Assembly (NCBI GenBank): GCA_003252455.1
Contig: QKED01000098.1
Span: 1-47,570, forward strand
Reading direction: 5' to 3'
From: Gammaproteobacteria bacterium
Lineage (GTDB): Bacteria > Pseudomonadota > Gammaproteobacteria > Thiohalomonadales > Thiohalomonadaceae
DNA: 47,570 bases
Of this stretch, positions 29,269 through 37,753 are shown piece by piece. Both the position numbers and the translations under genes were made by a program. Below the pieces are notes generated by a model. The model was not told where the DNA came from, made no database searches, and worked only from the letters and a program-made list of their open reading frames with translations. Positions within the stretch are counted from its first letter, which is position 1. Every line of letters begins with the position of its first letter.

Positions 29269-30475
29269 GGTGCGTCGCTCCGTGTCCGGCCGTTGCCCCC
29301 CGCTTGGCGTTGCATTGCTCCTCTGGTCCTTGCTACTACTCGTCGGTTGCAGCGCCCTGGAGACTCCGGATGGAGCGGCGTCCCTCGGTCAGGAGACGGG
29401 GGGACGCGGCCTCGGCGGCACCGGCATGCTGGCCAGTGACCTCGGTGGTCGTGGGCTCGGTGGTACGGGGTCCACGGCGACGCGTGAGGGTGGGGGCGGC
29501 CTCGGTGGCACCGGCATCGACCCTGGCGAGGGCGAGCGCGGCCTCGGCGGGACCGGCCATGACCCTGATGAGGGCGAGCGCGGCCTCGGTGGTACCGGGC
29601 GCATGGCCCAGGGGGTGATCGGGACCCTCACCGCCTTTGGCAGTGTCTGGGTCAACGACCTGCACATCCACTACGACGCGCAGACCGACTTCTCCGCCGA
29701 CGGGCTGGCGAGCGATGCCTCGGCCCTGGCACTCGGCCAGTGGCTGCTGATCGAGACCGAGGCGGGGGAGGACGGCGCCCTGCATGCGCGCAGCATCGAG
29801 ATGCGCCACATCCTGATCGGTCCGGTGCAGACGCTGGAGGCGGACGGGAGCGTGCGTCTGCTCGACCAGCGTCTGCGTCTGGCCGCTGAGGTGGCCGTGC
29901 CGGACCCCGGCCAGTGGTTGGCCGTGAGCGGTCTGCGCACCCCCAGCGGCGAGGTGTTGGTCGACCAACTGAGCCCGGTCGAGGCGGGTGCCGCGCTGGT
30001 GCGCGGCCGGCCAGAGCAGGATGCGACGGGAGAGTGGCGCCTCGGCGCGCTTGTCTTGGAGCTGGGGCAGGGGGTCGTGTTGCAGGCCGACACCGAACAG
30101 CGCCTGCGTGGCCAGTGGCGCGAGGGGCGGTTGTGGGTCGAGGAGGCGCAGGCCGACCGCCCCAACGGTCGCCTGCAGACGCAGGAGAACTGGTCGGTGG
30201 AGGTGCGTGTGTGGCACGACAGCGAGGGTGGCCCCCACCCTCTGCTGCCCATCGACCTGGATGTGCGTCTGCCCCGTTCATTCGACCGCGAACGGGTGAT
30301 CCTGGAACTACGCCGTGACACCTTGGCCCGACCAGAACGCGGTGAGCGCCCCGCCATCGCGCCGCCACCGCGACCGCTGCGCCCGGAGCGACCGGAGTTG
30401 CTGGAGCGCTTCTATCCGCCGGTGCTGTTACCAAGGCCGCTTCCGCCGCCCTTACGCCCGCCCATACGACCCTGA
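29249..30475 (+). CDS. DUF5666 lipoprotein with GLGGTG repeats
   Basis: 408-residue predicted lipoprotein. The signal peptide ends in LLLVGC, with the lipid-modified cysteine at residue 34. Five GLGGTG motifs spaced about 15 residues apart follow (RGLGGTG...). After that come repeated small beta domains of DUF5666 type (GVIGTLTAFGSVWVNDLHIHYD; LALGQWLLIETEAGEDGALHARSIEMRH). The C-terminal 50 residues are very Pro/Arg-rich. The ATG at 29249, seven bases after AGGAG, overlaps the upstream DUF6502 gene by 20 bp; ATG 29261 is a possible alternative. Probably anchored in the outer or inner membrane facing the periplasm. Role unknown. Confidence 0.8.
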   Translation: MGSPMREVRRSVSGRCPPLGVALLLWSLLLLVGCSALETPDGAASLGQETGGRGLGGTGMLASDLGGRGLGGTGSTATREGGGGLGGTGIDPGEGERGLGGTGHDPDEGERGLGGTGRMAQGVIGTLTAFGSVWVNDLHIHYDAQTDFSADGLASDASALALGQWLLIETEAGEDGALHARSIEMRHILIGPVQTLEADGSVRLLDQRLRLAAEVAVPDPGQWLAVSGLRTPSGEVLVDQLSPVEAGAALVRGRPEQDATGEWRLGALVLELGQGVVLQADTEQRLRGQWREGRLWVEEAQADRPNGRLQTQENWSVEVRVWHDSEGGPHPLLPIDLDVRLPRSFDRERVILELRRDTLARPERGERPAIAPPPRPLRPERPELLERFYPPVLLPRPLPPPLRPPIRP

Positions 30476-30506
30476 ATAGGGCCGCACGTTTAGCCAGGAG
30501 ATATCG

Positions 30507-31286
30507 ATGCACAGCAGGATTCGACACCTGAGGGGGGTGGCTGCCCTTACCGCCCTGGGCACCACCCTGAGTGGGGTGGCGCTGGCCGATGGCAGCCTCG
30601 CCGTCGGTTATGACCGCAGTGTGGGTGACTATGGCCAGAGCGATACGACCACCATCGATAGCGTGAGTCTGGCCCTCGGCTGGCGTATCGGACGTTGGAG
30701 CCTCAAGGGCACCACCACCGGCGTTACAATGTACGGCCCGGATACCTTGGTGCTGGCGGATGGTGCCACCAGTAGCGGCAGTGGCAGTGGCGTGATGGTG
30801 CGCCAGACCGGTCAGGGCGACTCCTACCTCAGCCTCAAGCGCGCCTTGCCCTTCGGCGAGCGGCTGGGCCTTTATCTCGACCTGGGGCTGAAGGTGAAGC
30901 TCCCTACCGGCGATGTGGACAAGGGTTTGAGCACCGGTGAGGTGGACTACACCGCCCAGCTCGACCTGAGCTGGGCGCGTGGTGAGTGGATGCCCATGTT
31001 CGGGGTCGGCTATCGCGTACCGGGACAGTCCGACAGCTACGCGCCGGAGCCGGTGTGGTTGGCGAGCCTGGGGTTGCACAAGCGTATGGGGGGGGGCGGA
31101 GCCGGGGTGATCTACGACTACCGTCAGGCCTACACCACATACTCCGAGGCGGTGAGTGAGGCGATGCTCTATCGCAGCCTCAAAGTGGGTGAGGCGCACC
31201 AGTGGACCCTCTATCTCTCCACCGGCTTCACCGATAACAGCATCGACGCCGGTGCGGGGTTACAGTACCGCTACGCCTGGCGCTAG
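30507..31286 (+). CDS. Outer-membrane beta-barrel protein
   Basis: 259-residue exported protein with a signal peptide ending GVALA-DGS (about residue 27). Alternating amphipathic strands follow (LAVGYDRSVGDYG, VSLALGWRIGRWSLKG, LGLYLDLGLKVKLPTGDV, TAQLDLSWARGEWMPMFGVGY). The chain ends in an aromatic C-terminal strand, AGLQYRYAWR. This pattern fits an outer-membrane barrel of roughly 10-12 strands. It follows the DUF5666 lipoprotein by 31 bp with an AGGAGA site, so the three genes DUF6502-DUF5666-barrel form one unit. Cargo or ligand unknown. Confidence 0.75.
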   Translation: MHSRIRHLRGVAALTALGTTLSGVALADGSLAVGYDRSVGDYGQSDTTTIDSVSLALGWRIGRWSLKGTTTGVTMYGPDTLVLADGATSSGSGSGVMVRQTGQGDSYLSLKRALPFGERLGLYLDLGLKVKLPTGDVDKGLSTGEVDYTAQLDLSWARGEWMPMFGVGYRVPGQSDSYAPEPVWLASLGLHKRMGGGGAGVIYDYRQAYTTYSEAVSEAMLYRSLKVGEAHQWTLYLSTGFTDNSIDAGAGLQYRYAWR

Positions 31287-31289
31287 CCC

Positions 31290-32675
31290 TCACCCACGGT
31301 AGAGGCGGCTGCGCAGCTCCTCGCGGGCCCCGGCCAGTAAGGAGTCGCGGTCGATGCCGTCGATGATGCCCTGGATCACCTGCTTGGGCCCCCCCTCGCC
31401 CCAGCTCTTGCCGTGCGCCAGGTAGTGTTCGGCAGCGTGTCCCACGACATAGGTCGAGTAGTAGGCCACCGCCCCCTGGGTGGTGGCGGTGAGGGCCACC
31501 GAGAGGCCGCCGCTGCCGAGTTTGAGCAGTGAGGAGAGGAGATTGATCGCCCAAGTGGTGCCCATCAGCAGGGCCAGTTGGGCGATGATGGTGCGCACCA
31601 GGCCGCCCGCCTCGCGCTGATTGAGCGGCAGCCCGTAGAGCCGTGAAAGGTGCGCCACCATGCCTACATCCAGGGCGGCGGCGGCCACCAGATCGGAGGC
31701 GGCGACCGGGTTGAGCGCCACCGCCACCCCCTTGGCCAGGCAGTAGCTACGCACCAGGCGCTCGGCCAGGCCACGCTTGGCCGCCACCACGCGGCGTCCC
31801 ACCTGGTCGCTCAGCTGTGCGGCGAAGAGGCTGGCGTTGAGGGCGGCCAGGGTCTTACCCTCGTGCTCCATCAGCGCCCAGATGCGCCCTCTGAGTGCCA
31901 TCACATCCACGGCCGGACGGCGCATCTCCTCTACTTCGTTCCCGTTCGCGTCGACGCGGATTACTACCCGCTCGGCGGGGTCGGCACTACAGGTGAGGAT
32001 ATTCTCCGCCCCTACCAGCCCGGCGAGCCGCTCCCGCAGGGTGCCGAGCAGCAGCACGCGTTGTGCCTGGGTGTAGCGGTCGGCCTTGTTCAACACCACC
32101 AACAGTGGTCGGGAGAGCGCGTGTAGGCGCCGTAGCGCCTGCATCTCGCTCTCGGTGATATCACCGTCGAGCACGAACAGCAGCAGGTCGGCCCGTGCCG
32201 CCACCTCGTGGGCGATGCGCTCGCGTGCCTCGCCGTCCACCTCGTTGATACCGGGTGTGTCGATGAGAAACAGCCCCCCCTCGGCGTAGCCCTGCCAGTC
32301 GGCCATGCGGCTCTCTTTGGTCTCGCCGTGCAGCGGGCTGGTGGCGAAGCAGGGGTGGCCTAGGAGTGCGTTGAGGGTGGCCGATTTGCCGACACTGACG
32401 CGGCCGAAGACGGCAATGTGCAGGTGGCCGTGCTCCAACTTATCGAGCATCGCCTCCACCTGACGATACTCCTCGGCCAGGCCGCTGCGCACCTCCTCGG
32501 GGACACGCGTATCCTGCACCAAGGCGCGCAGGCTCTCACGGGCCAGCACCAGGTGGTGCCCTTCGGCGTCGAGCGGTGCATCGCTCTGGGGCTCAGTCGG
32601 CGTCGCGTCCGCGTTCGCGCCAGGTGTCGAGTGCCAGGCGTGCCAACGATCGCGTACGTGTTTCCAGATCGTCAC
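31290..32675 (-). CDS. Era/DUF697-type GTPase, second of a pair
   Basis: 461-residue GTPase. The G domain carries P-loop GRVSVGKSA (residues 91-99), DTPG (139-142) and NKAD (196-199), followed by a Cys-containing region that may act as a sensor. The C-terminal half has hydrophobic helices (LMGTTWAINLLSSLLKLGSGG, VAYYSTYVVGHAAEHYLA) of the DUF697 type, which would attach it to membrane. It starts at GTG 32675 with GGAGA upstream. Its first 83 bp lie inside the end of the other GTPase gene. Convergent with the barrel gene, 3 bp between stops. Cellular role unknown. Confidence 0.85.
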   Translation of the reverse strand: MTIWKHVRDRWHAWHSTPGANADATPTEPQSDAPLDAEGHHLVLARESLRALVQDTRVPEEVRSGLAEEYRQVEAMLDKLEHGHLHIAVFGRVSVGKSATLNALLGHPCFATSPLHGETKESRMADWQGYAEGGLFLIDTPGINEVDGEARERIAHEVAARADLLLFVLDGDITESEMQALRRLHALSRPLLVVLNKADRYTQAQRVLLLGTLRERLAGLVGAENILTCSADPAERVVIRVDANGNEVEEMRRPAVDVMALRGRIWALMEHEGKTLAALNASLFAAQLSDQVGRRVVAAKRGLAERLVRSYCLAKGVAVALNPVAASDLVAAAALDVGMVAHLSRLYGLPLNQREAGGLVRTIIAQLALLMGTTWAINLLSSLLKLGSGGLSVALTATTQGAVAYYSTYVVGHAAEHYLAHGKSWGEGGPKQVIQGIIDGIDRDSLLAGAREELRSRLYRG

Positions 32676-34092
32676 TTAAGGTCTCCTTGAACAACCTGGT
32701 GGCGGGGCCGGGTACCAGCTCGCCACGCCCCTCCAGGGTGCGTGCCACGGCCTTGCCGAGGCTGTCGAAGATGAGCCCGTAGGCTACCGCATGGGCCAAT
32801 CCGCCGGTGAGGGTGCCGAGCCCGGGGAACGCCTTCAGTGCATTGCCGGCCACCGCGAGCAGCAGCGGTAGGCTCTTGCCCACCTGCCCCCGTGCCTCGT
32901 CGATGAGGCGGTCGCCATCGATGCGACGCAGTTCGACGCCGTGTAGCTGGCACAATTCGTCGAGCATCTTGTAGCCGAGGTAGCCCTGGATCAGTAGGTC
33001 GGTGCCGGGGCTGACGGCGGCCATGGCCCCGAGCATGGCGCGGCGCGTGTAGCGGCGCACCAATGACTCGCCCTGAGTCTGGCGGTGGCGCTGCTCGGCG
33101 GTGTCGATCTGGCGAGCGATGAGGGTGAAAACGCTGCTGTCACGCAGCTGGTCGAGGGCCGCGGCGTCGCTGTCGATGCGCCACTGGATGGCGCGTGCCA
33201 GCGCGTCGAGGCGCGGGGGACGCTGGCGTGTGAGCCACTCCTCGCGTCCATCCGGGTAGACCTTGAGTACCTCCTCCTCGCCGCCGCTGCTGAGGGTGAC
33301 CAGATCGACCCGGTCACTCCCCGATACGCGCTGCTCCAGCCGTTGGCGCAGGGCCTGCAGCTCTTCTGGACGGTAGAGGTCGACCTTGTTGAGTGCCAGG
33401 ATGATCGGTTTGTGCAGCGCCTGAAGTTGGCCGAGGGCGGTGTACTGCTCGCGTGTCAGGTCGCCGTCCACCAGGTAGACGACGATGTGTGCACGCAATG
33501 CCTCGTGGCGCGACGCCTCATCCAGCGTGCCGCCCGCCTCGTTGAGACCGGGCAGGTCGGTGAGGATCAGCGCGTCGCCCGCCGGGCTCTCCCAACGGTA
33601 GTGGCGTACCTCGCGGGTGGTGCCGCCGCGTGGGCCGACCACCACCTCGGCCTGCGGCAGGAGCGCCGCCACCAGTGAGCTCTTGCCGGTGGAGATCTCG
33701 CCGAACAGGGCGATATGCAGCGTGCCGGTCGCGCGCCGTGCGCGGTGGCGGTCGAACTCGGCCAGCGCCTCGTGCACCTCGATACCCGCCGCCTGGGCCT
33801 GAACGAGGCGCGCCTCCAGTTCCGCCTCGCTCGGTGTACTAGCGGGCGAGGCGACCTTGGGACGCGGGGGAGGGGGGGCGAGCAGATGCCAGACCAGGTA
33901 ACCGCCGAGGAGACCGATCGCGCCCAAGGCGGCGGCGAAGAGCCAGCGCACCGGGGCCGGATAGGCGCCCAACAGTGCCCAGGTGTGCAACACCCCCTCG
34001 GTGAGGTAAAGGAGAAAGGCGGTCGCCCCGAGTAGCCCCGTGATGAGCAGGGCGACGAGCAGGATGCGCAGCGGACGTGAGGGTCGATTCAC
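32593..34092 (-). CDS. Membrane-anchored Era/DUF697-type GTPase, first of a pair
   Basis: 499-residue GTPase with two N-terminal transmembrane helices (about residues 9-30 and 49-72). A proline-rich linker leads to a G domain with GEISTGKSS (131-139), DLPG (179-182) and NKVD (235-238). The C-terminal part (about 330-470) is DUF697-like, with GAMAAVSPGTDLLIQGYLGYKMLDELCQLHGV. It starts at GTG 34092; no strong ribosome site is visible. Its distal 83 bp also encode the start of the second GTPase in another frame. The two proteins are paralogous in layout but differ in membrane topology, suggesting a heteromeric pair. Confidence 0.85.
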   Translation of the reverse strand: MNRPSRPLRILLVALLITGLLGATAFLLYLTEGVLHTWALLGAYPAPVRWLFAAALGAIGLLGGYLVWHLLAPPPPRPKVASPASTPSEAELEARLVQAQAAGIEVHEALAEFDRHRARRATGTLHIALFGEISTGKSSLVAALLPQAEVVVGPRGGTTREVRHYRWESPAGDALILTDLPGLNEAGGTLDEASRHEALRAHIVVYLVDGDLTREQYTALGQLQALHKPIILALNKVDLYRPEELQALRQRLEQRVSGSDRVDLVTLSSGGEEEVLKVYPDGREEWLTRQRPPRLDALARAIQWRIDSDAAALDQLRDSSVFTLIARQIDTAEQRHRQTQGESLVRRYTRRAMLGAMAAVSPGTDLLIQGYLGYKMLDELCQLHGVELRRIDGDRLIDEARGQVGKSLPLLLAVAGNALKAFPGLGTLTGGLAHAVAYGLIFDSLGKAVARTLEGRGELVPGPATRLFKETLSDDLETRTRSLARLALDTWRERGRDAD

Positions 34093-34406
34093 CGATGGGG
34101 CCTAGAACTTTGGAGTGGTTCGCAGAATTTCACCGCATGGTCGGGGATGGGTGCGTGATCGGAGCGCTTCCTTTATGATTCGTCCAGTTGTCCGCAGACC
34201 CAGGTCGGTTGTTTGGCCCTGTTGGTACTAAGTAGATCGCCGGATCACCTGCACGCTGGGCGCGGTTATGATAACCAGCCAGTCGCTCTGCCGCTACGCC
34301 GAACCAGGCCCGACTCCAGTCAGAGCCACCGACGCCCGCGCATGGACGGACACACGCTTTCACCCCGACCACCCCGTGTGAAGAGCTTCTACTGAACGGA
34401 ACGCAC
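34093..34406. promoter_or_regulatory. Divergent region before the 7TMR gene (314 bp, no gene)
   Basis: The gap between the GTPase pair and the 7TMR hybrid shows no credible gene. It contains a perfect 13-base palindrome GGTTAT-G-ATAACC at 34264-34276. The embedded TATGAT (34267-34272) could be a -10 element for the 7TMR gene, with only a weak -35. If so, the palindrome would be an operator overlapping the promoter. Confidence 0.35.
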
Positions 34407-36725
34407 ATGCCGCTGACCACCCCGTCTCCCCTCCGCCCCTGGGCAATCGCGTTGCTCCTGCTGCTGGGGCCGTTCTCCGTGGCGTTGGCCGACACGCCGT
34501 GGGCCCGCGACGGGTTGCTCGATCTGAGCGAGCTGTCGTTCGACGACGAGACGGATATCCGTCTACGCGGCGATTGGGCGTTCTACTGGATGGCCCTACT
34601 CACCCCTCAGGCGCTACAGACCGGGGTGGGGGAGCGGCGCCTGCAGCTGGCCCCCTCGCGCTGGAACTATTACGCCTATAACGATAACGACCCGCGTGGT
34701 CATGCCCACGCCACCTTTCACCTCAAGCTGCTCTTGCCCGCCGCCGCACCGGCCATGACCCTGGTGATGCCGGAGCTCAACGGTGCCTATCGTCTCTGGA
34801 TCAATGGGGTGCAAGTGGCCGAGTTGGGCCGTGTGGGGACGGACAGCGCCAGCGAACAACCCTCGGCCAAGACCCTCGATCTACCGCTGCCGATCGGCAG
34901 TCGTGAGGTGGAGTTGTTGCTGCAGCTCTCCAACTACCACTTCTATAGCGGCGGACTCAATCGCCTACCGCGAATCGCCACTACCGACGCCATCGTCGCC
35001 GAACGTGCGCGCCATACCCTCTATCATCAAGTCACCCTGGGTCTCACCCTGCTACTGCTGGGCTATGCCCTCGCCAGGGGCATGGTCGGGGGCGAGGTGA
35101 CGCGGTATCGCCTGCTGGCGCTGATCAGTGCGGCAGTCGTGGCCAACGGTATCGCCGTGGCCCGTGTCCCTCTGTTTGGGCTGCCCGAGCTCCCCTTTCA
35201 GCTTCAGGAACGGGTGGAGTTCTCTACCCTGTTGTTGCTCCCTGGGCTGCTGCTCACCTACTTGTATCGCCTCCTGCCGCGTGACTACTGCCCCTTCATC
35301 GCTGGGCAGATGCTGCTCTTTGTCGTCACCCTGGTGCTGGTGGTACTGGTCACCCCGCTGTCGTTCCATACCCAGATCAGCAACGGCTTCCAGTTGGTGC
35401 TGCTGTTTACCTTTGCCTATGTAGTGGTGGTGGGGCTACGCGCCGCCTATCGTCGTCGACGCGGGGGGCTGGCCGTCGGTCTCAGCGGTGGCATTCTCGC
35501 CCTGGCCCTATTGGTACAGTTCCTCGACCCGATCCCGCAGCTCTCGGTCTACGCCCTGCTGCCACCGGCCCTGCTGCTGTTCTTCTTGAGCCACATCGCC
35601 CTGCCCAAGGGGGCGGCGGCGCTGGAGGAGGCCCCAGTGGTGGGCACGATTTCCGAGCCGGTCGTCCTTGTGCCGGCTGAGCCCACCGTGGCGCCTACAC
35701 CAGAGGTGACCAGTGTGACCGGTGGCGAGCCCCTTGGCACGATGTCGGGGCTGGATGGGTTGGGGGGCGATGGGGGGCGTGAGGCCGCACCCTCTACTCC
35801 ACTCGATATCGATACGCTCAGGGCCACTACGCTGGCCCAGGCGCAGCCCAACAAGGTGGATGCCGGCCACACCGGGCCTGTTGTCCCGGGTGAGTTCGCC
35901 TATCGCATCCTGCTCATCGACGAAGACCCGGTGAGCCGCATCCAGCTGGTGGACCGCCTGCGTGCCGAGGGGATGCAGGTGGAGTTGGCCAATACCGGTC
36001 GCGAGGCCTATGAGCGCCTGCTGCGTGGTGATGTGGACCTGCTCGTCAGCGACCTGCATGCCCATGGGATGAGTGCCATCGAGATCACCAAACGTCTACG
36101 TAACCAACAGATCCCTCTGGTCGCCGCGACCCCGGTGATCATCCTCAACGGGGATGTGAGCCTGGAGGTGAAGGGTGAGGTGGCCGATGCCTCTGCCGAC
36201 CAACTGCTGGCCAAGCCGGTGGACGAGTCGCGTCTGATCGATGAGGTGCGTCGGTTGCTGGCCCACTGTGAACCACGTGCCATCAGCTGCCCTGCCTCCC
36301 CCGTCGTGACGGACGACGCCGACATCGAGCGCTTCAATAAGCTGCGCCTGCTCGACGAGGGGCTGCTCACGGCGCGTCTGGCCGAGTTGGGTAAAGAGGA
36401 GATGAAGCACTTCTTTGCTATCTTCCGCCGTACCGGTGATGAGCGCATGGCGGCGATCCACGCCGCCCAACGCAGCGTCGACCATACGGCCATGGACGAG
36501 GAGGTGCACACCTTCAAGGGGGCGGCCGCCACCCTCGGGCTGAACGCGCTGGAGGCACTCTGCCAAGAGTTGGAGCGGCGCCTCAAGGCGCGCCACCTGG
36601 CCGATCTGGATGACTGGGTCGAGGCGCTCTCAGGACTCTACGACCGCACCCTGCTGGCCCTGGATACCTTTACCGCGGTGCATATCGACCCACCCAAGCG
36701 GTCGAGTCGACGCCGTAAGCCGTAA
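34407..36725 (+). CDS. 7TMR-DISM sensor fused to receiver and Hpt domains, no kinase
   Basis: 772 residues. After a signal peptide (ending VALA, residue 29) comes a 7TMR-DISM-type extracytoplasmic sensor (about 40-195, LRGDWAFYWMALLTP). Seven transmembrane helices follow (about 210-400), then a Pro/Glu/Gly-rich linker. A receiver domain (about 498-620) has acidic pocket DED and phospho-acceptor D549 in SDLHAHG. A C-terminal Hpt domain carries the phosphotransfer histidine H701 in EVHTFKGAAATLG. No DHp or ATPase domain lies between, so it cannot autophosphorylate and must take phosphate from a separate kinase. The convergent TorR-like regulator at 36743-37459 is a candidate partner. Confidence 0.88.
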   Translation: MPLTTPSPLRPWAIALLLLLGPFSVALADTPWARDGLLDLSELSFDDETDIRLRGDWAFYWMALLTPQALQTGVGERRLQLAPSRWNYYAYNDNDPRGHAHATFHLKLLLPAAAPAMTLVMPELNGAYRLWINGVQVAELGRVGTDSASEQPSAKTLDLPLPIGSREVELLLQLSNYHFYSGGLNRLPRIATTDAIVAERARHTLYHQVTLGLTLLLLGYALARGMVGGEVTRYRLLALISAAVVANGIAVARVPLFGLPELPFQLQERVEFSTLLLLPGLLLTYLYRLLPRDYCPFIAGQMLLFVVTLVLVVLVTPLSFHTQISNGFQLVLLFTFAYVVVVGLRAAYRRRRGGLAVGLSGGILALALLVQFLDPIPQLSVYALLPPALLLFFLSHIALPKGAAALEEAPVVGTISEPVVLVPAEPTVAPTPEVTSVTGGEPLGTMSGLDGLGGDGGREAAPSTPLDIDTLRATTLAQAQPNKVDAGHTGPVVPGEFAYRILLIDEDPVSRIQLVDRLRAEGMQVELANTGREAYERLLRGDVDLLVSDLHAHGMSAIEITKRLRNQQIPLVAATPVIILNGDVSLEVKGEVADASADQLLAKPVDESRLIDEVRRLLAHCEPRAISCPASPVVTDDADIERFNKLRLLDEGLLTARLAELGKEEMKHFFAIFRRTGDERMAAIHAAQRSVDHTAMDEEVHTFKGAAATLGLNALEALCQELERRLKARHLADLDDWVEALSGLYDRTLLALDTFTAVHIDPPKRSSRRRKP

Positions 36726-36742
36726 GCCGCGTCGGATAGGGG

Positions 36743-37459
36743 CTATTCGCCACGCGGCACGAACTGGTAGCCGATGCTGCGGATGGTCACCAGTAGTCTG
36801 GGCTTGGCCGGGTCATCTTCGAGCTTGCGCCTCAGTCGCCCGACCATCACGTCCACGGTGCGGTCGTTGGGATTCCAGCTGCGGTTACTTACTGCCTCCA
36901 GCAACTGGTTGCGGTTGAGGACGCGCCCCTTGTTGAGGACAAAGGTGTGTAGCATGTCGAACTCGGCGGTGGTGAGGCTCACCTCCTCGTTGTTCGGGTT
37001 GACCAGAGAACGCTTGAGGGTGTCGAGGCGCCAGCCGTCGAATTGGTGGATGCGCGTCGCCTGTGGCTCCTCGACACCACGCTGCAGTGAGCGGCGCAGG
37101 ACGGATTTGATCCGGGCCAGCAGCTCACGGTCGTTGAAGGGTTTGCAGATGTAATCGTCTGCGCCCATCTCTAGGCCGAGGATGCGGTCGATGTCGTCGT
37201 TGCGTGCGGTGACCAGGATGACCGGGATGTCCGAGGCGCGACGCAGGTCGCTCATCAGGGTCAGACCGTCGCTGTCGGGTAGGTTGATGTCGAGCAGGAT
37301 CAGCGCCATCTCCGGCGTGCGCTCCAGCTGTTGACGCATCTGCTCCCCGTTCGCGGCTACGTGTACACGGTAGCCCTCGCGCAGCAGATAGGCGCGTAAG
37401 GTCTCCCGTGTCACTTCATCGTCTTCGACGAGCAGCAGGTGTGATTTGTCCAAGGCCAA
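36743..37459 (-). CDS. OmpR/TorR-family response regulator
   Basis: 238 residues: a receiver domain with acidic pair VEDDE, phospho-acceptor D57 in LILLDINLPDSDG, conserved T (VILVTARND) and K (DDYICKPF), then a winged-helix DNA-binding domain (VSLTTAEFDMLHTFVLNKGRVLNRNQLLEAV...RTVDVMVGRLRRKLEDD). The receiver closely resembles TorR and ArcA. The start is uncertain: the only in-frame initiators are TTG at 37459 or 37453, and no strong ribosome site precedes them. No histidine kinase is adjacent. It converges on the 7TMR-REC-Hpt gene, 17 bp apart, suggesting one phosphorelay. Confidence 0.9.
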   Translation of the reverse strand: MALDKSHLLLVEDDEVTRETLRAYLLREGYRVHVAANGEQMRQQLERTPEMALILLDINLPDSDGLTLMSDLRRASDIPVILVTARNDDIDRILGLEMGADDYICKPFNDRELLARIKSVLRRSLQRGVEEPQATRIHQFDGWRLDTLKRSLVNPNNEEVSLTTAEFDMLHTFVLNKGRVLNRNQLLEAVSNRSWNPNDRTVDVMVGRLRRKLEDDPAKPRLLVTIRSIGYQFVPRGE

Positions 37460-37597
37460 TACCGTATCTACCGCTGTGTGTGGTGAAGGGTGCTGTCTGG
37501 AGTGACCTCGTCCGCGTGTTGCGCGGTGGCGTTATCCAGATCTCGTTATAGGTGAAATAGATACCTCTATTATCACACTTTAACTGGGGTTGTCGCA

Positions 37598-37611
37598 GTG
37601 CGAATTCGCAC
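37598..37611. promoter_or_regulatory. Perfect 14-bp palindrome GTGCGAATTCGCAC
   Basis: This perfect inverted repeat sits in the 294-bp gap between the divergent TorR-like regulator and the DUF523/DUF1722 gene, 140 bp from the former start. It is a plausible operator, possibly autoregulatory, but I match it to no known regulator. The rest of the gap is AT-rich (37540-37585) with no gene. Confidence 0.35.
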
Positions 37612-37753
37612 GCCTAGGTGCCAACCTCTTACAGCCCAAAGTGGAGAAGGCTGAAGAGGGGTGTTGAAAGTGCCATACACACCGCCCTATTCGATCGTCT
37701 GTGGCTATTTTACCGTGCAGCGGATACAAGGGGGCTAGAGGGTGGAGCAGAGC

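Noticed and set aside
34130-34495. 121-residue minus-strand frame
   Set aside because: Overlaps the start of the 7TMR gene and lies over the promoter region; no motifs.
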